A stretch of 20,181 nucleotides of DNA, taken from assembly GCA_002381945.1 (NCBI GenBank), contig DFXY01000002.1, forward strand, positions 4,298 through 24,478. Direction: 5' to 3'. A program made the position numbers and the translations under genes. Of the stretch, positions 7,424-14,105 are shown piece after piece (position 1 is the stretch's first letter; every line of letters begins with the position of its first letter). The DNA is from Bacteriovoracaceae bacterium UBA4096 (GTDB lineage: Bacteria > Bdellovibrionota > Bacteriovoracia > Bacteriovoracales > Bacteriovoracaceae). The notes under the pieces were generated by a model, which searched no databases, was not told where the DNA came from, and saw only the letters and a list, made by a program, of their open reading frames with translations.

Positions 7424-7971
7424 TCTCTTAACCAGTGACATGTATACCCACCCGGATTCTTTTTAAGATAATCCTGATGGTACTCTTCTGCCGGATAAAA
7501 TTTTTCGGCCGGTAAAACTTGAGTTATAATAGGACGAGGCCATTTCTTTGAGGCTTCTACTTTTGAGATGGCTTCCTGGGCCGCAAGCTTTTGCTCAGGT
7601 GAGTGATAAAAAATAACAGATCGATATTGTGAGCCTTTATCATTTCCTTGCTGGTTTAAGGTTGTCGGGTCATGCATGCGGAAAAAATATCCCAATAAAT
7701 CAGAGTAAGATAATTTTTTAGGATCAAATTCAATTTGAACGGACTCGGCATGATTACTGGTTCCCAGTTTCACGATATTGTAGGTCGGATTATCAATCTT
7801 CCCACCTGTATAACCAACAGTTGTGTGAAGCACACCTGGAATGTTACGAATAATTTCCTCCATGCCCCAAAAACATCCACCGGCCAGTGTTGCTATTTCT
7901 TTTGTCATTGTTTTAGCTCCAAAACTTTGAGTACATAGTAAGAAGGTGAATAAAAAAGTGAGTAATCTCAT
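7420..7971 (-). CDS. msrA: Peptide methionine sulfoxide reductase MsrA, exported
   Basis: 183 residues. Reduces the S-epimer of methionine sulfoxide in oxidised proteins. The catalytic motif is GGCFWG with C33; Y, E and D residues of the active site follow (VGYTGG, NHAESV, RMHDPTTLNQQGND, GSQYRS), and a resolving cysteine C178 lies near the C-terminus (GGYTCHW). Residues 1-18 (MRLLTFLFTFLLCTQSFG) form a signal peptide, so this is a periplasmic copy that repairs envelope proteins. It has no fused MsrB. The upstream promoter predicts a leaderless mRNA. It lies convergent to the response-regulator gene with overlapping stop codons. Confidence 0.96.
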   Translation of the reverse strand: MRLLTFLFTFLLCTQSFGAKTMTKEIATLAGGCFWGMEEIIRNIPGVLHTTVGYTGGKIDNPTYNIVKLGTSNHAESVQIEFDPKKLSYSDLLGYFFRMHDPTTLNQQGNDKGSQYRSVIFYHSPEQKLAAQEAISKVEASKKWPRPIITQVLPAEKFYPAEEYHQDYLKKNPGGYTCHWLRD

Positions 7972-7977
7972 ATTTTC

Positions 7978-8006
7978 ATTATCTCAAAAGACTGATCCTT
8001 AGCCAA
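7978..8006 (-). promoter_or_regulatory. Predicted leaderless promoter of msrA
   Basis: On the minus strand: TTGGCT (8006-8001), 17-bp spacer, GATAAT (7983-7978), then 6 nt to the ATG. Transcription would begin at or within a base or two of the start codon. No Shine-Dalgarno sequence is present. Confidence 0.65.
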
Positions 8007-8028
8007 GTTTCATATTGAATCAGGGAAT

Positions 8029-8058
8029 ATTACATATTGTATAAAAATTTGTTACAAT
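8029..8058 (+). promoter_or_regulatory. Predicted leaderless promoter of the NSUN4-like gene
   Basis: ATTACA (8029-8034), 18-bp spacer, TACAAT (8053-8058), then 6 nt to the ATG at 8065. There is no Shine-Dalgarno sequence. The -35 is only a 4/6 match, so the evidence rests mainly on the -10 and its distance. Confidence 0.5.
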
Positions 8059-8064
8059 CCTTTT

Positions 8065-8937
8065 ATGACTAAAGGTCCTGAAGGTTTTGAGCAGTTTTAT
8101 GGTGAGATGTATGGTGAGCGCTGGCCGCGCCTGAAAGCGGCTCTATTGGCGCCTAAGAAGCATGTAGCTGTTCTTAATCCTTTTTCTAAGTTTAAATTTA
8201 CTGAAGCTCCTTTGTTAGTTACCGGGATCTCTTTCGTTCATGATGTAAAAGAGAGTTTTCCTCAACCAGAAAAAACTGAGGAAGGGTATTTCAATTATTA
8301 TTTGATGGATGCTGCCAGCATCCTTCCGATAGAAGCTCTGGAATTAGTTCCCGGAGAGAAAGTTGTTGATCTTTGCGCTGCACCCGGTGGAAAAAGTTTA
8401 CTTTGTGCTCTTAAGTTAAAAAATCAAGGTCTTCTTGTATCCAATGATAGATCGGCAGCAAGACGTGCCAGAATTCATCGCATCTTTGATGATTATCTAC
8501 CTAAGTCGGAACAAAAAAATCATACAGTCACCGCTCATGATGCAACTAAGTGGAGCCTTTATCAGAAAAGTATTTATGATAAAGTTCTCCTGGATGCTCC
8601 CTGTTCTTCGGAAAGACATGTTCTGGAGGATTCAAAAGAGCTTTCTGTCTGGGCACCAGGAAGGACCAAAGCGATCGCAATTTCTCAATTTGCCATGTTG
8701 GCATCAGCACTCGATATCGTAAAAATTGGCGGCATCGTTGTGTATTCAACCTGTGCTCTTTCTAAGCTGGAAAATGATGAAATTATCCGTAAGCTTTATC
8801 AAAAAAGAGCAGGACGCTTTGAACTTATCCGGAAAGAATTTTCATTCGGAGAACCAACGGAGTTTGGTTGGCAAGTGCTGCCTGATACTACCGGTTGGGG
8901 GCCCTTCTATCTTGCAGTAGTTAAGCGTATTAAGTAA
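8065..8937 (+). CDS. NSUN4-like RNA (cytosine-5) methyltransferase
   Basis: 290 residues. SAM-dependent RNA m5C methyltransferase. Motif I is DLCAAPGGK (102-110); the two catalytic cysteines are C180 in motif IV (DAPCSSERH) and C230 in motif VI (YSTCALSKLEND). The N-terminus (FYGEMYGERWPRLKAALL), YYLMDAASILP, the cysteine-serine-x-x-arginine-histidine after motif IV, and the final GWGPFYLAVVKR follow human mitochondrial NSUN4/NSUN3 rather than E. coli RsmB or RsmF, whose motif IV reads PCSG. In mitochondria NSUN4 methylates 12S rRNA, so 16S rRNA is a plausible target here. It lacks the N-terminal NusB domain of RsmB. It overlaps the convergent ung gene by 8 bp and has a predicted leaderless start. 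Confidence 0.9.
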   Translation: MTKGPEGFEQFYGEMYGERWPRLKAALLAPKKHVAVLNPFSKFKFTEAPLLVTGISFVHDVKESFPQPEKTEEGYFNYYLMDAASILPIEALELVPGEKVVDLCAAPGGKSLLCALKLKNQGLLVSNDRSAARRARIHRIFDDYLPKSEQKNHTVTAHDATKWSLYQKSIYDKVLLDAPCSSERHVLEDSKELSVWAPGRTKAIAISQFAMLASALDIVKIGGIVVYSTCALSKLENDEIIRKLYQKRAGRFELIRKEFSFGEPTEFGWQVLPDTTGWGPFYLAVVKRIK

Positions 8938-9610
8938 TGCTCCAATCTATCTCTTTTAGCCCTTTCTCTTTTAAATAAGCATTCGTTTGAGAAAAGGGCT
9001 TAGATCCATGAAACCCTCGATATACTGAAAGCGGGGAAGGGTGAACAGATTTTAGAATTTTATGTCTGGTTTCATCAACTTTAGCTGCTTTTTTTTGAGC
9101 AGGACTTCCCCAAAGAATAAACACCAGATTTTTTTTCTCGGCATTGAGAACCTCGATCACTTTATCTGTGAATTTCTCCCAGCCTTTTTTATGATGACTA
9201 CCGGCCTTTCCATTTTCAACAGTCAGGACAGTGTTAAGTAAAAGCACGCCTTGTTTTGCCCATGCTTCAAGACAACCATGAGATGGGATGGAGAGTCCCA
9301 AATCGTTGTTCAATTCTTTAAAGATGTTAATCAAGGAAGGAGGAATTTTTACACTTTCATTCACGGAAAAACATAGTCCGTGGGCCTGACCTGGGCCATG
9401 ATAAGGATCTTGCCCCAATATAACGACTTTAACCTTGGTAAAGGGAGTGAGCCTAAATGCTTCAAAAGCTTTTTCTTCTGCTGGATAGATCTCTTTCCCT
9501 GATTTCCTTTCCCGATGCAAAAACTCTATGAGCTCCTGCATGTAGGGACTGGCGAGTTCCTGGCCCAGATAAGGCATCCAGCTTTCTTCTAATTGAAATT
9601 TCATGCTCAT
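8930..9610 (-). CDS. ung: Uracil-DNA glycosylase, family 1
   Basis: 226 residues, the normal size. Removes uracil from DNA to start base-excision repair. The water-activating loop GQDPYHGPGQAHGLCFS contains the catalytic D68, N126 in LLLNTVLTV recognises uracil, and the DNA-intercalation loop HPSPLS contains H190. All family-1 hallmarks are intact. Two ATGs are available: 9610, and 9604 (Met3). A minus-strand TTGACC-18-TAAAAA element ends 5 nt before the second, which would favour 9604 as a leaderless start; neither has a Shine-Dalgarno sequence. The gene is divergent from the exonuclease gene, with back-to-back promoters in 67 bp. Confidence 0.97.
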   Translation of the reverse strand: MSMKFQLEESWMPYLGQELASPYMQELIEFLHRERKSGKEIYPAEEKAFEAFRLTPFTKVKVVILGQDPYHGPGQAHGLCFSVNESVKIPPSLINIFKELNNDLGLSIPSHGCLEAWAKQGVLLLNTVLTVENGKAGSHHKKGWEKFTDKVIEVLNAEKKNLVFILWGSPAQKKAAKVDETRHKILKSVHPSPLSVYRGFHGSKPFSQTNAYLKEKGLKEIDWSIT

Positions 9611-9639
9611 TTTTAGCTTATTTCAGTCATTTTGGTCAA
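9610..9639 (-). promoter_or_regulatory. Candidate ung promoter
   Basis: On the minus strand: TTGACC (9639-9634, 5/6), 18-bp spacer, TAAAAA (9615-9610, 4/6). It places transcription at about the second in-frame ATG (9604), again leaderless. Confidence 0.4.
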
Positions 9640-9643
9640 GAAC

Positions 9644-9672
9644 TTGGCTTATCATCGCCAAATTCCTAAAAT
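9644..9672 (+). promoter_or_regulatory. Predicted leaderless promoter of the exonuclease gene
   Basis: TTGGCT (9644-9649), 17-bp spacer, TAAAAT (9667-9672), then 5 nt to the ATG at 9678. The -35 hexamer is identical to that of msrA. No Shine-Dalgarno sequence is present. Confidence 0.65.
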
Positions 9673-9677
9673 AAGTT

Positions 9678-10952
9678 ATGAGTGCACGCAGATATGTTAT
9701 TTGTGACATTGAGGCCACTGGATTAGATGCTGGTTGCGATTTAATTGAAATCGCTTTACTCACCTTTGAGGATGGTAAGGTGATTGATGTTTATGAAACT
9801 TTGATCAATCCCTTAAAGGTTATTCCCGAATATATTACTAATCTGACAACAATTTCAAACCGTGATTTAAAAGAAGCTCCCAAGTTCTATGAAATTGCCG
9901 ATGCCATTCGCCTTCGTCTGGAAGGAGCAGTCTTTGTTTCTCACAATACTGAATTTGACTTAGGCTTACTTAGGAAAAAGTATCAGGAGATGGGGCAAGA
10001 ACTTAAGGTCAAGAACTTCTGTACCCTTAAAGTAGCTCAACATGAAATTCCAGGGCTTTTAAATTATAATCTGGATGCTCTTTGCAGTTTTTTTAATATT
10101 AAAATTGTGGACCGCCATCGAGCGATCGGGGATGCGAAGGCAACTTTAGAACTTTTCAAAGAACTTATACAATTAAGATTCAAAACCTATCCAAAAATCT
10201 TATATTTGCCACATCATGAAATGGCCTTCAAGAAAATTTCCAGTAAGGCCGGTCTTTTATATTTTAAAGATCAGTCAGGAAAAGTTATCCGTTTTGAAGC
10301 ATCTTTTAATATGGAAAAGACGGCCCGGGAACTCCTTATGGTAAAAGCGGAGCATCGGGATTTATTAATTAAGACTGCAGTTGTTGAAGGCGAAGTCACG
10401 GGATCAGCACTTATCGCGGAATTTAAGAAGCTCCTGTTTAGTCCTTATCAACCTAATTGGGTGATTTATCTGCAAGATCAAGGGGCCGAGAAAAAATTCA
10501 GAATCAAACCCTATAAAAAAGGAATGAGCGGACTTTGGTATTTTCGGGATTATCTGGATGCCAAGAAAAAGCTTAAAGAATTACTACGTGAAATGAAGGA
10601 TCAAACCTTTGCTTATCGGGAAGGTGGCAAATCCAAAGAAGAAATTGTTAAACACAATCAAAAAGTGGATATCCTTTCCAAAGAGGCGCGTTTCCCAAGT
10701 GATCATCTCATCATCCTCGGAGAAGGGCGCACTTTGGGAGAAAAATCTTTGATTGTTATCAGAAACAACCATGTCTTGGGTTATGGCCATACAGATGCCA
10801 TGGATGAAGAAATTTATGCTAATCCAGAAGCGTTTATAACCCGTAGGTTTTTCCGGCATCTAGGGGCAGATCTGGCCGCCAGGAAATATATCAGGATTTT
10901 AAAAAACCTTAGACAAAAGACGGAAGGCTGGCGAAGCCTGGCCGAACCATGA
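9678..10952 (+). CDS. DnaQ-family 3'-5' exonuclease fused to a degenerate UvrC-type GIY-YIG region
   Basis: 424 residues. Residues 5-168 form a complete DEDDh exonuclease: D10 and E12 (CDIEATGL), D94 (SHNTEFDLGLL), H147 and D152 (RHRAIGDA). Residues about 187-265 follow the layout of the GIY-YIG nuclease of UvrC/Cho: AGLLYFKDQSGKVI in place of PGVYxFxDxxGxVLYVGK, then a helix, then VVEGEVTGSALIAEFKKLLFSPYQPNW in place of the GSxxEALLLExxLIKxxxPxYN block. The second catalytic tyrosine/GK and the helix arginine are missing, so this half is probably non-catalytic. Residues 270-424 are unassigned. DnaQ-UvrC fusions are known in other bacteria and are thought to act in DNA repair. It may be transcribed with the next two genes (30-bp gap). 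Confidence 0.85.
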   Translation: MSARRYVICDIEATGLDAGCDLIEIALLTFEDGKVIDVYETLINPLKVIPEYITNLTTISNRDLKEAPKFYEIADAIRLRLEGAVFVSHNTEFDLGLLRKKYQEMGQELKVKNFCTLKVAQHEIPGLLNYNLDALCSFFNIKIVDRHRAIGDAKATLELFKELIQLRFKTYPKILYLPHHEMAFKKISSKAGLLYFKDQSGKVIRFEASFNMEKTARELLMVKAEHRDLLIKTAVVEGEVTGSALIAEFKKLLFSPYQPNWVIYLQDQGAEKKFRIKPYKKGMSGLWYFRDYLDAKKKLKELLREMKDQTFAYREGGKSKEEIVKHNQKVDILSKEARFPSDHLIILGEGRTLGEKSLIVIRNNHVLGYGHTDAMDEEIYANPEAFITRRFFRHLGADLAARKYIRILKNLRQKTEGWRSLAEP

Positions 10953-10982
10953 TAGGATCAGTCTTAAATCCCCGGAGATCAT

Positions 10983-11426
10983 ATGAATCCTAAAAACTTC
11001 AAGTCAACGAAACGTTTTACAGGCTTTCCTTGTACCCATCGTCAATGGCGCGCTAATTCTCACTGCCGTTTTGTTCATGGTTATTCTCGTGAATTTTATT
11101 TTGAATTTGAGGCCCGGGAATTAACGATTGAAGGTTGGGTGGTGGATTTTGGTGGTTTAAAAGAAATTAAAAACTGGCTCGAGCACATGTTTGATCATAC
11201 ATTTTTGGTGGCCCAGGATGATCCTCAGCTGGCAGAATTTAAAAGGCTGGAACAAGTAGGTGCTTTGCAGTTAAGAGTGATGCCAAATCCAGGCATGGAA
11301 GGCACGGCACTTTTTGTTTACGAGGAGGCCAGCCGGATTTTATCAAAACTCTATGGTGATAGGGCCTGGATCACTTTGGTTGAAGTTTCTGAAAATGAAA
11401 AAAATTCGGCCCAATTCAGACCATGA
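10983..11426 (+). CDS. 6-pyruvoyl-tetrahydropterin synthase / QueD-like protein with variant zinc motif
   Basis: 147 residues, T-fold (tunnelling-fold) size. Motifs along the chain: H19 (FPCTHRQW), C28 and H32 (CRFVHGYS), VVDFGGLKEIKNWL, D71-H72 (MFDHTFL) and E134 (TLVEVSEN). This layout matches PTPS and QueD (6-carboxytetrahydropterin synthase of queuosine synthesis), where three histidines bind zinc. The third zinc histidine, in the usual HGH, is a tyrosine here (HGY). The catalytic cysteine position is kept. An HGYS-type PTPS-like subfamily exists in proteobacteria as I recall it; its reaction is not known to me. Start: ATG with GGAGATC 6 nt upstream. The stop overlaps the start of the next gene (ATGA). 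Confidence 0.8.
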   Translation: MNPKNFKSTKRFTGFPCTHRQWRANSHCRFVHGYSREFYFEFEARELTIEGWVVDFGGLKEIKNWLEHMFDHTFLVAQDDPQLAEFKRLEQVGALQLRVMPNPGMEGTALFVYEEASRILSKLYGDRAWITLVEVSENEKNSAQFRP

Positions 11427-12100
11427 ACCCATGGACACAGTTTGAGCAGGCCTCATGCTTACCGGACAATTGCCAGTGTGAATTAACCCGTGATGCGCTC
11501 ATTCGCCATCCTTCCGCATTCTGGAGTTCATTTGCCTATATCATAGCTGCCTGGGCCATCTACCGGGAAATTACCAATAAAAGTCTTGAATTAAAACTTT
11601 GGGCCGGAGTCTGCGTCCTCATGGGAATTTCGAGCTTATTTGGTCACGCGAGTTTTATTAACTTCGCGCTGGCCATGGATTTTGCTTCCATCATTTTAGT
11701 CTTAAGTTTTTTTGCGTTACTTAACCTGTTATTGGTGCTCAAACAATCGATTTTCAAAATCCTGATCTATTTTTCCATTTATTATCTCTGCTTATTTACG
11801 GCAATGTATTACATGAATAAATGGGCCAAGATCGGCTTTTGTCTTTTGATTTTTTCATTCTCCATGGGAGATGTTATTCGGGAAACTGGATGGAAATTTC
11901 TTAAGGCCCGGACTCTGCAATTATCTCTTCTGGTGCTCTTTTTTTCTTTTGGAATGTTCGTCGTTGATGAGATGCACTTGGGATGCGAACCAGAAGCATG
12001 GTTCCAATGGCATTCCATGTGGCATATAGGTACCGCTATCTCAATGTACTATTATGGTAAATGGCGGTTCACTTCAGACGGTACTGATCCAACCAGGTAA
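11423..12100 (+). CDS. Seven-helix CREST-superfamily (alkaline ceramidase-like) membrane hydrolase
   Basis: 225 residues with about seven hydrophobic helices. The catalytic layout is that of alkaline ceramidases: S71, H75 (SLFGH) and D86 (ALAMD) in one region and H197/H201 (WHSMWH) near the C-terminus. The spacings S-4-H-11-D and H-4-H equal those of human ACER3 (S77, H81, D92, H217, H221). The cysteine/acidic start (CLPDNCQCELT) and the CEPEAWFQWH stretch before the histidines also parallel that family. Predicted function: Zn-dependent amide or ester hydrolysis on a membrane lipid. The substrate is unknown. It starts on the ATGA overlap with the PTPS-like gene and overlaps the convergent gene by 32 bp. 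Confidence 0.75.
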   Translation: MNPWTQFEQASCLPDNCQCELTRDALIRHPSAFWSSFAYIIAAWAIYREITNKSLELKLWAGVCVLMGISSLFGHASFINFALAMDFASIILVLSFFALLNLLLVLKQSIFKILIYFSIYYLCLFTAMYYMNKWAKIGFCLLIFSFSMGDVIRETGWKFLKARTLQLSLLVLFFSFGMFVVDEMHLGCEPEAWFQWHSMWHIGTAISMYYYGKWRFTSDGTDPTR

Positions 12101-12965
12101 GTATTTCAGCATCCATTTCAATTGGAGAGTATTCAGATGTGTTTAAAAGGTAAAGGGCACTTGGTGGACTCAGTCCTTTTAACCATTCCTTAAAATAGTT
12201 TTCCGAAAAATAATGAATCATGGCCGATTTTAAACACTTCATTAAGTGAATGGCATAAGCATTCATATCAGCAATCAGATATTCAAATTCAGCCGCAAAG
12301 GCTTCATGAGATAAATCAAAATAAGAAATGGTTTGATAGAGCAGACCATAAAAGCCCAATTGGCCTTGAAAACATTCGTTATGAAAGTAAAAGTGATCTG
12401 CATGGATTAAATCATGCATCGTAAAGCTCAAAGCGTCCCGTTCACCCAGGATGTATTTAGAGATTCTTTTATCAATCAAGCAGGTCACACAGCGGCGTCC
12501 TTGCTTTTGTTGATTTAAAACTTCTTCTGGTGAGGGGATTCGAAACATAAGCTCTAAAGCATACTGACCTCTGGACCATTCAAGAATCGCCCGATTCACA
12601 GTCTGGGGAGTTGATTTTAAAGCAAACTGAGCAAAAATTTCCTCCAACGTATCAACTCGTTCCAGGCGTTTAACAATGTTGGGCCCAAAATGAAAAGGGA
12701 GTTCTCGCCATGGCAGGCCTCCGACTACTTCCCGGGATTTTGTTGACCCCGGCCAGGTGCCAGGAAACCGATGGGATAGATAGAGGATGATATAAGACGC
12801 AGTAAATTGGATTGGTGTAATTTTCTTTGCTAGTAATAAGTCATGAAATGGCGCTACTTTGGCCATTATTTGGGGAGCCTCGTTAAGTAATTCTTCCTCG
12901 GAGACGAGCTTTTTTTTAAAACGCCCTGCTCTTGAGGATGATTTAGTAGGGGATTTTTCAGTCAT
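12069..12965 (-). CDS. Unknown protein with HDxxHxxH motif
   Basis: 298 residues, no signal peptide and no clear membrane helix; a basic disordered N-terminus (SPTKSSSRAGRFKKK). The most conserved-looking part is H184-D185-x-x-H188-x-x-H191 (MHDLIHADHF), followed by a mostly helical region with E226, E228, D233 and H240 (EFEYLIADMNAYAIH). This arrangement of His/Asp/Glu on helices suggests a metal site. CVTCLIDKR (about 159-167) is a CxxC. The HDxxH recalls COQ4, but the glutamate expected after it is not in register. I do not recognise the family. The 3' end overlaps the CREST gene by 32 bp. No Shine-Dalgarno sequence is visible before the ATG. Confidence 0.75.
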   Translation of the reverse strand: MTEKSPTKSSSRAGRFKKKLVSEEELLNEAPQIMAKVAPFHDLLLAKKITPIQFTASYIILYLSHRFPGTWPGSTKSREVVGGLPWRELPFHFGPNIVKRLERVDTLEEIFAQFALKSTPQTVNRAILEWSRGQYALELMFRIPSPEEVLNQQKQGRRCVTCLIDKRISKYILGERDALSFTMHDLIHADHFYFHNECFQGQLGFYGLLYQTISYFDLSHEAFAAEFEYLIADMNAYAIHLMKCLKSAMIHYFSENYFKEWLKGLSPPSALYLLNTSEYSPIEMDAEILTWLDQYRLK

Positions 12966-13003
12966 GGGGTATCATTTAACATAATGGTCCAAGGAGGGGA
13001 AAT

Positions 13004-13237
13004 ATGAATTGGTATAGTCTTGAAAAAGTTTGGAAAGCGGCAGGGCGAAAACAGATAAAAGTTCGTTTCAATGACTGGACTCATCAAATTAAGTATTTCA
13101 CCATTCAGGCCGAGAGTTCCGACGGAAAACGGTTTTTAGGCATGCTGGATAGTGGGGAGAAGATGAGCTTTTCTAAAAGATCACGTGGTTGGACACTCTA
13201 TTACCCGGAAGCAGAATATCAGCCCCATGCGGTTTAG
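13004..13237 (+). CDS. Small unknown protein (77 residues)
   Basis: 77 residues with a strong ribosome binding site (AAGGAGGGG, 12991-12999) just before the ATG, so it is likely real. Rich in aromatic and basic residues (MNWYSLEKVWK, VRFNDWTHQIKYFTI, SRGWTLYYPEAEYQ), probably all-beta and cytoplasmic. No known motif is recognised. It starts 38 bp from the divergent HDxxHxxH gene and its stop overlaps that of the convergent DUF4442 gene by 4 bp. Confidence 0.75.
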   Translation: MNWYSLEKVWKAAGRKQIKVRFNDWTHQIKYFTIQAESSDGKRFLGMLDSGEKMSFSKRSRGWTLYYPEAEYQPHAV

Positions 13238-13683
13238 GACTTCTTTCGGATGTAGAGCACCTTGTCTACCTCTGCAATCAGTTTTCCTTCTTTATCCTTT
13301 ATCTCAACTTTAAAAACATAATCCATTTTATTTTGGGCCGCTAAGGTGGCCCGAATTTCTCTCAAATGTTCCTCAGTTAAGTTAAATTCAGCAACGACTG
13401 TCTCTCTTCCCGGTTTTCGGAAATTTACAGTCGCGGCCTTGTCCCAGACGATATACTCTGGTCCAAGATTTTTAATCAACATCAGCATATACCAAGGATC
13501 GGTCATTGCATAAAGTGAACCCCCAAATTGGGTTCCCATATAATTTTTATTGTAGAAGGTGAGTTTCATGGAAACCCGGGCATGACGAAAGTCTTTTGTC
13601 ATTTTTTCAAGCTTCACTCCCGCCCCTAAAAACGGTCCATAGAAGTTAATAAGTCTATCCAGAAAGAATTGTCTTAGTTTCAT
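13234..13683 (-). CDS. DUF4442 hotdog-fold protein (putative thioesterase)
   Basis: 149 residues. The segment MKLTFYNKNYMGTQFGGSLYAMTDPWYMLML (about 39-69) and VWDKAATVNFRKPGRETVVAEF (about 79-100) are typical of DUF4442 proteins, which have a hotdog fold and are related to acyl-CoA thioesterases. The biochemical function of the family is mostly unproven. It is the last gene of the tetR operon; its ATG overlaps the stop of the PaaI-like gene (13680-13683). Confidence 0.85.
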   Translation of the reverse strand: MKLRQFFLDRLINFYGPFLGAGVKLEKMTKDFRHARVSMKLTFYNKNYMGTQFGGSLYAMTDPWYMLMLIKNLGPEYIVWDKAATVNFRKPGRETVVAEFNLTEEHLREIRATLAAQNKMDYVFKVEIKDKEGKLIAEVDKVLYIRKKS

Positions 13684-14105
13684 AATATTTTCACATGGGT
13701 TTCAGCGTGACACATAAGTTCTCCTGTTGGAGAGATGACTTCGGCCCGCATAAAAATAAAGTTCTTGGTTTTTTTTAAAACAGTAGCTTCAATCATGCAA
13801 TACTGCATTTCTTCTTTGAAGGCACCCAAATATGTGATGCTCATGGAAAGAGTCATACATGCTGAGCCAGCAGTCATGTAGGATAATGGACCAAAAACTT
13901 CATCGATACAGGCGGCAAGCATTCCCCCTTGATAAAGACCAACAGGATTAGTGAATCTTTTCTGGAAAGGAACTTTGGCATGCATTCTTACGCCAGACTC
14001 TACGACAAGATATTCAAGACCCAACTCGCTTAGAGTAGGCGGAGGAAGTGTGAGAGCACCGGGGAAAGATTCTAGTTTTTTTATAAATTCATTATGAATG
14101 GTCAT
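13680..14105 (-). CDS. PaaI-like hotdog thioesterase
   Basis: 141 residues. Hotdog fold of the PaaI/4HBT group, predicted to hydrolyse acyl- or aryl-CoA esters. The hotdog helix reads GLYQGGMLAACIDEVFGPL (56-74), where many members have HGG; glutamine in place of histidine is common in one PaaI subgroup. D68 is the likely catalytic acid. The next strand, LSMSITYLGAF, and the AEVISPTGELMCHAETHVKIL end are also typical. It overlaps tetR (14102-14105) and the DUF4442 gene by 4 bp each, so the three are translationally coupled. Confidence 0.88.
   Translation of the reverse strand: MTIHNEFIKKLESFPGALTLPPPTLSELGLEYLVVESGVRMHAKVPFQKRFTNPVGLYQGGMLAACIDEVFGPLSYMTAGSACMTLSMSITYLGAFKEEMQYCMIEATVLKKTKNFIFMRAEVISPTGELMCHAETHVKIL

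Noticed and set aside
8930..8937. Possible annotation error from the 8-bp overlap of the NSUN4-like gene and ung
   Set aside because: Both C-termini match their families to the end; short convergent overlaps also occur at 7420, 12069 and 13234 and seem normal here.
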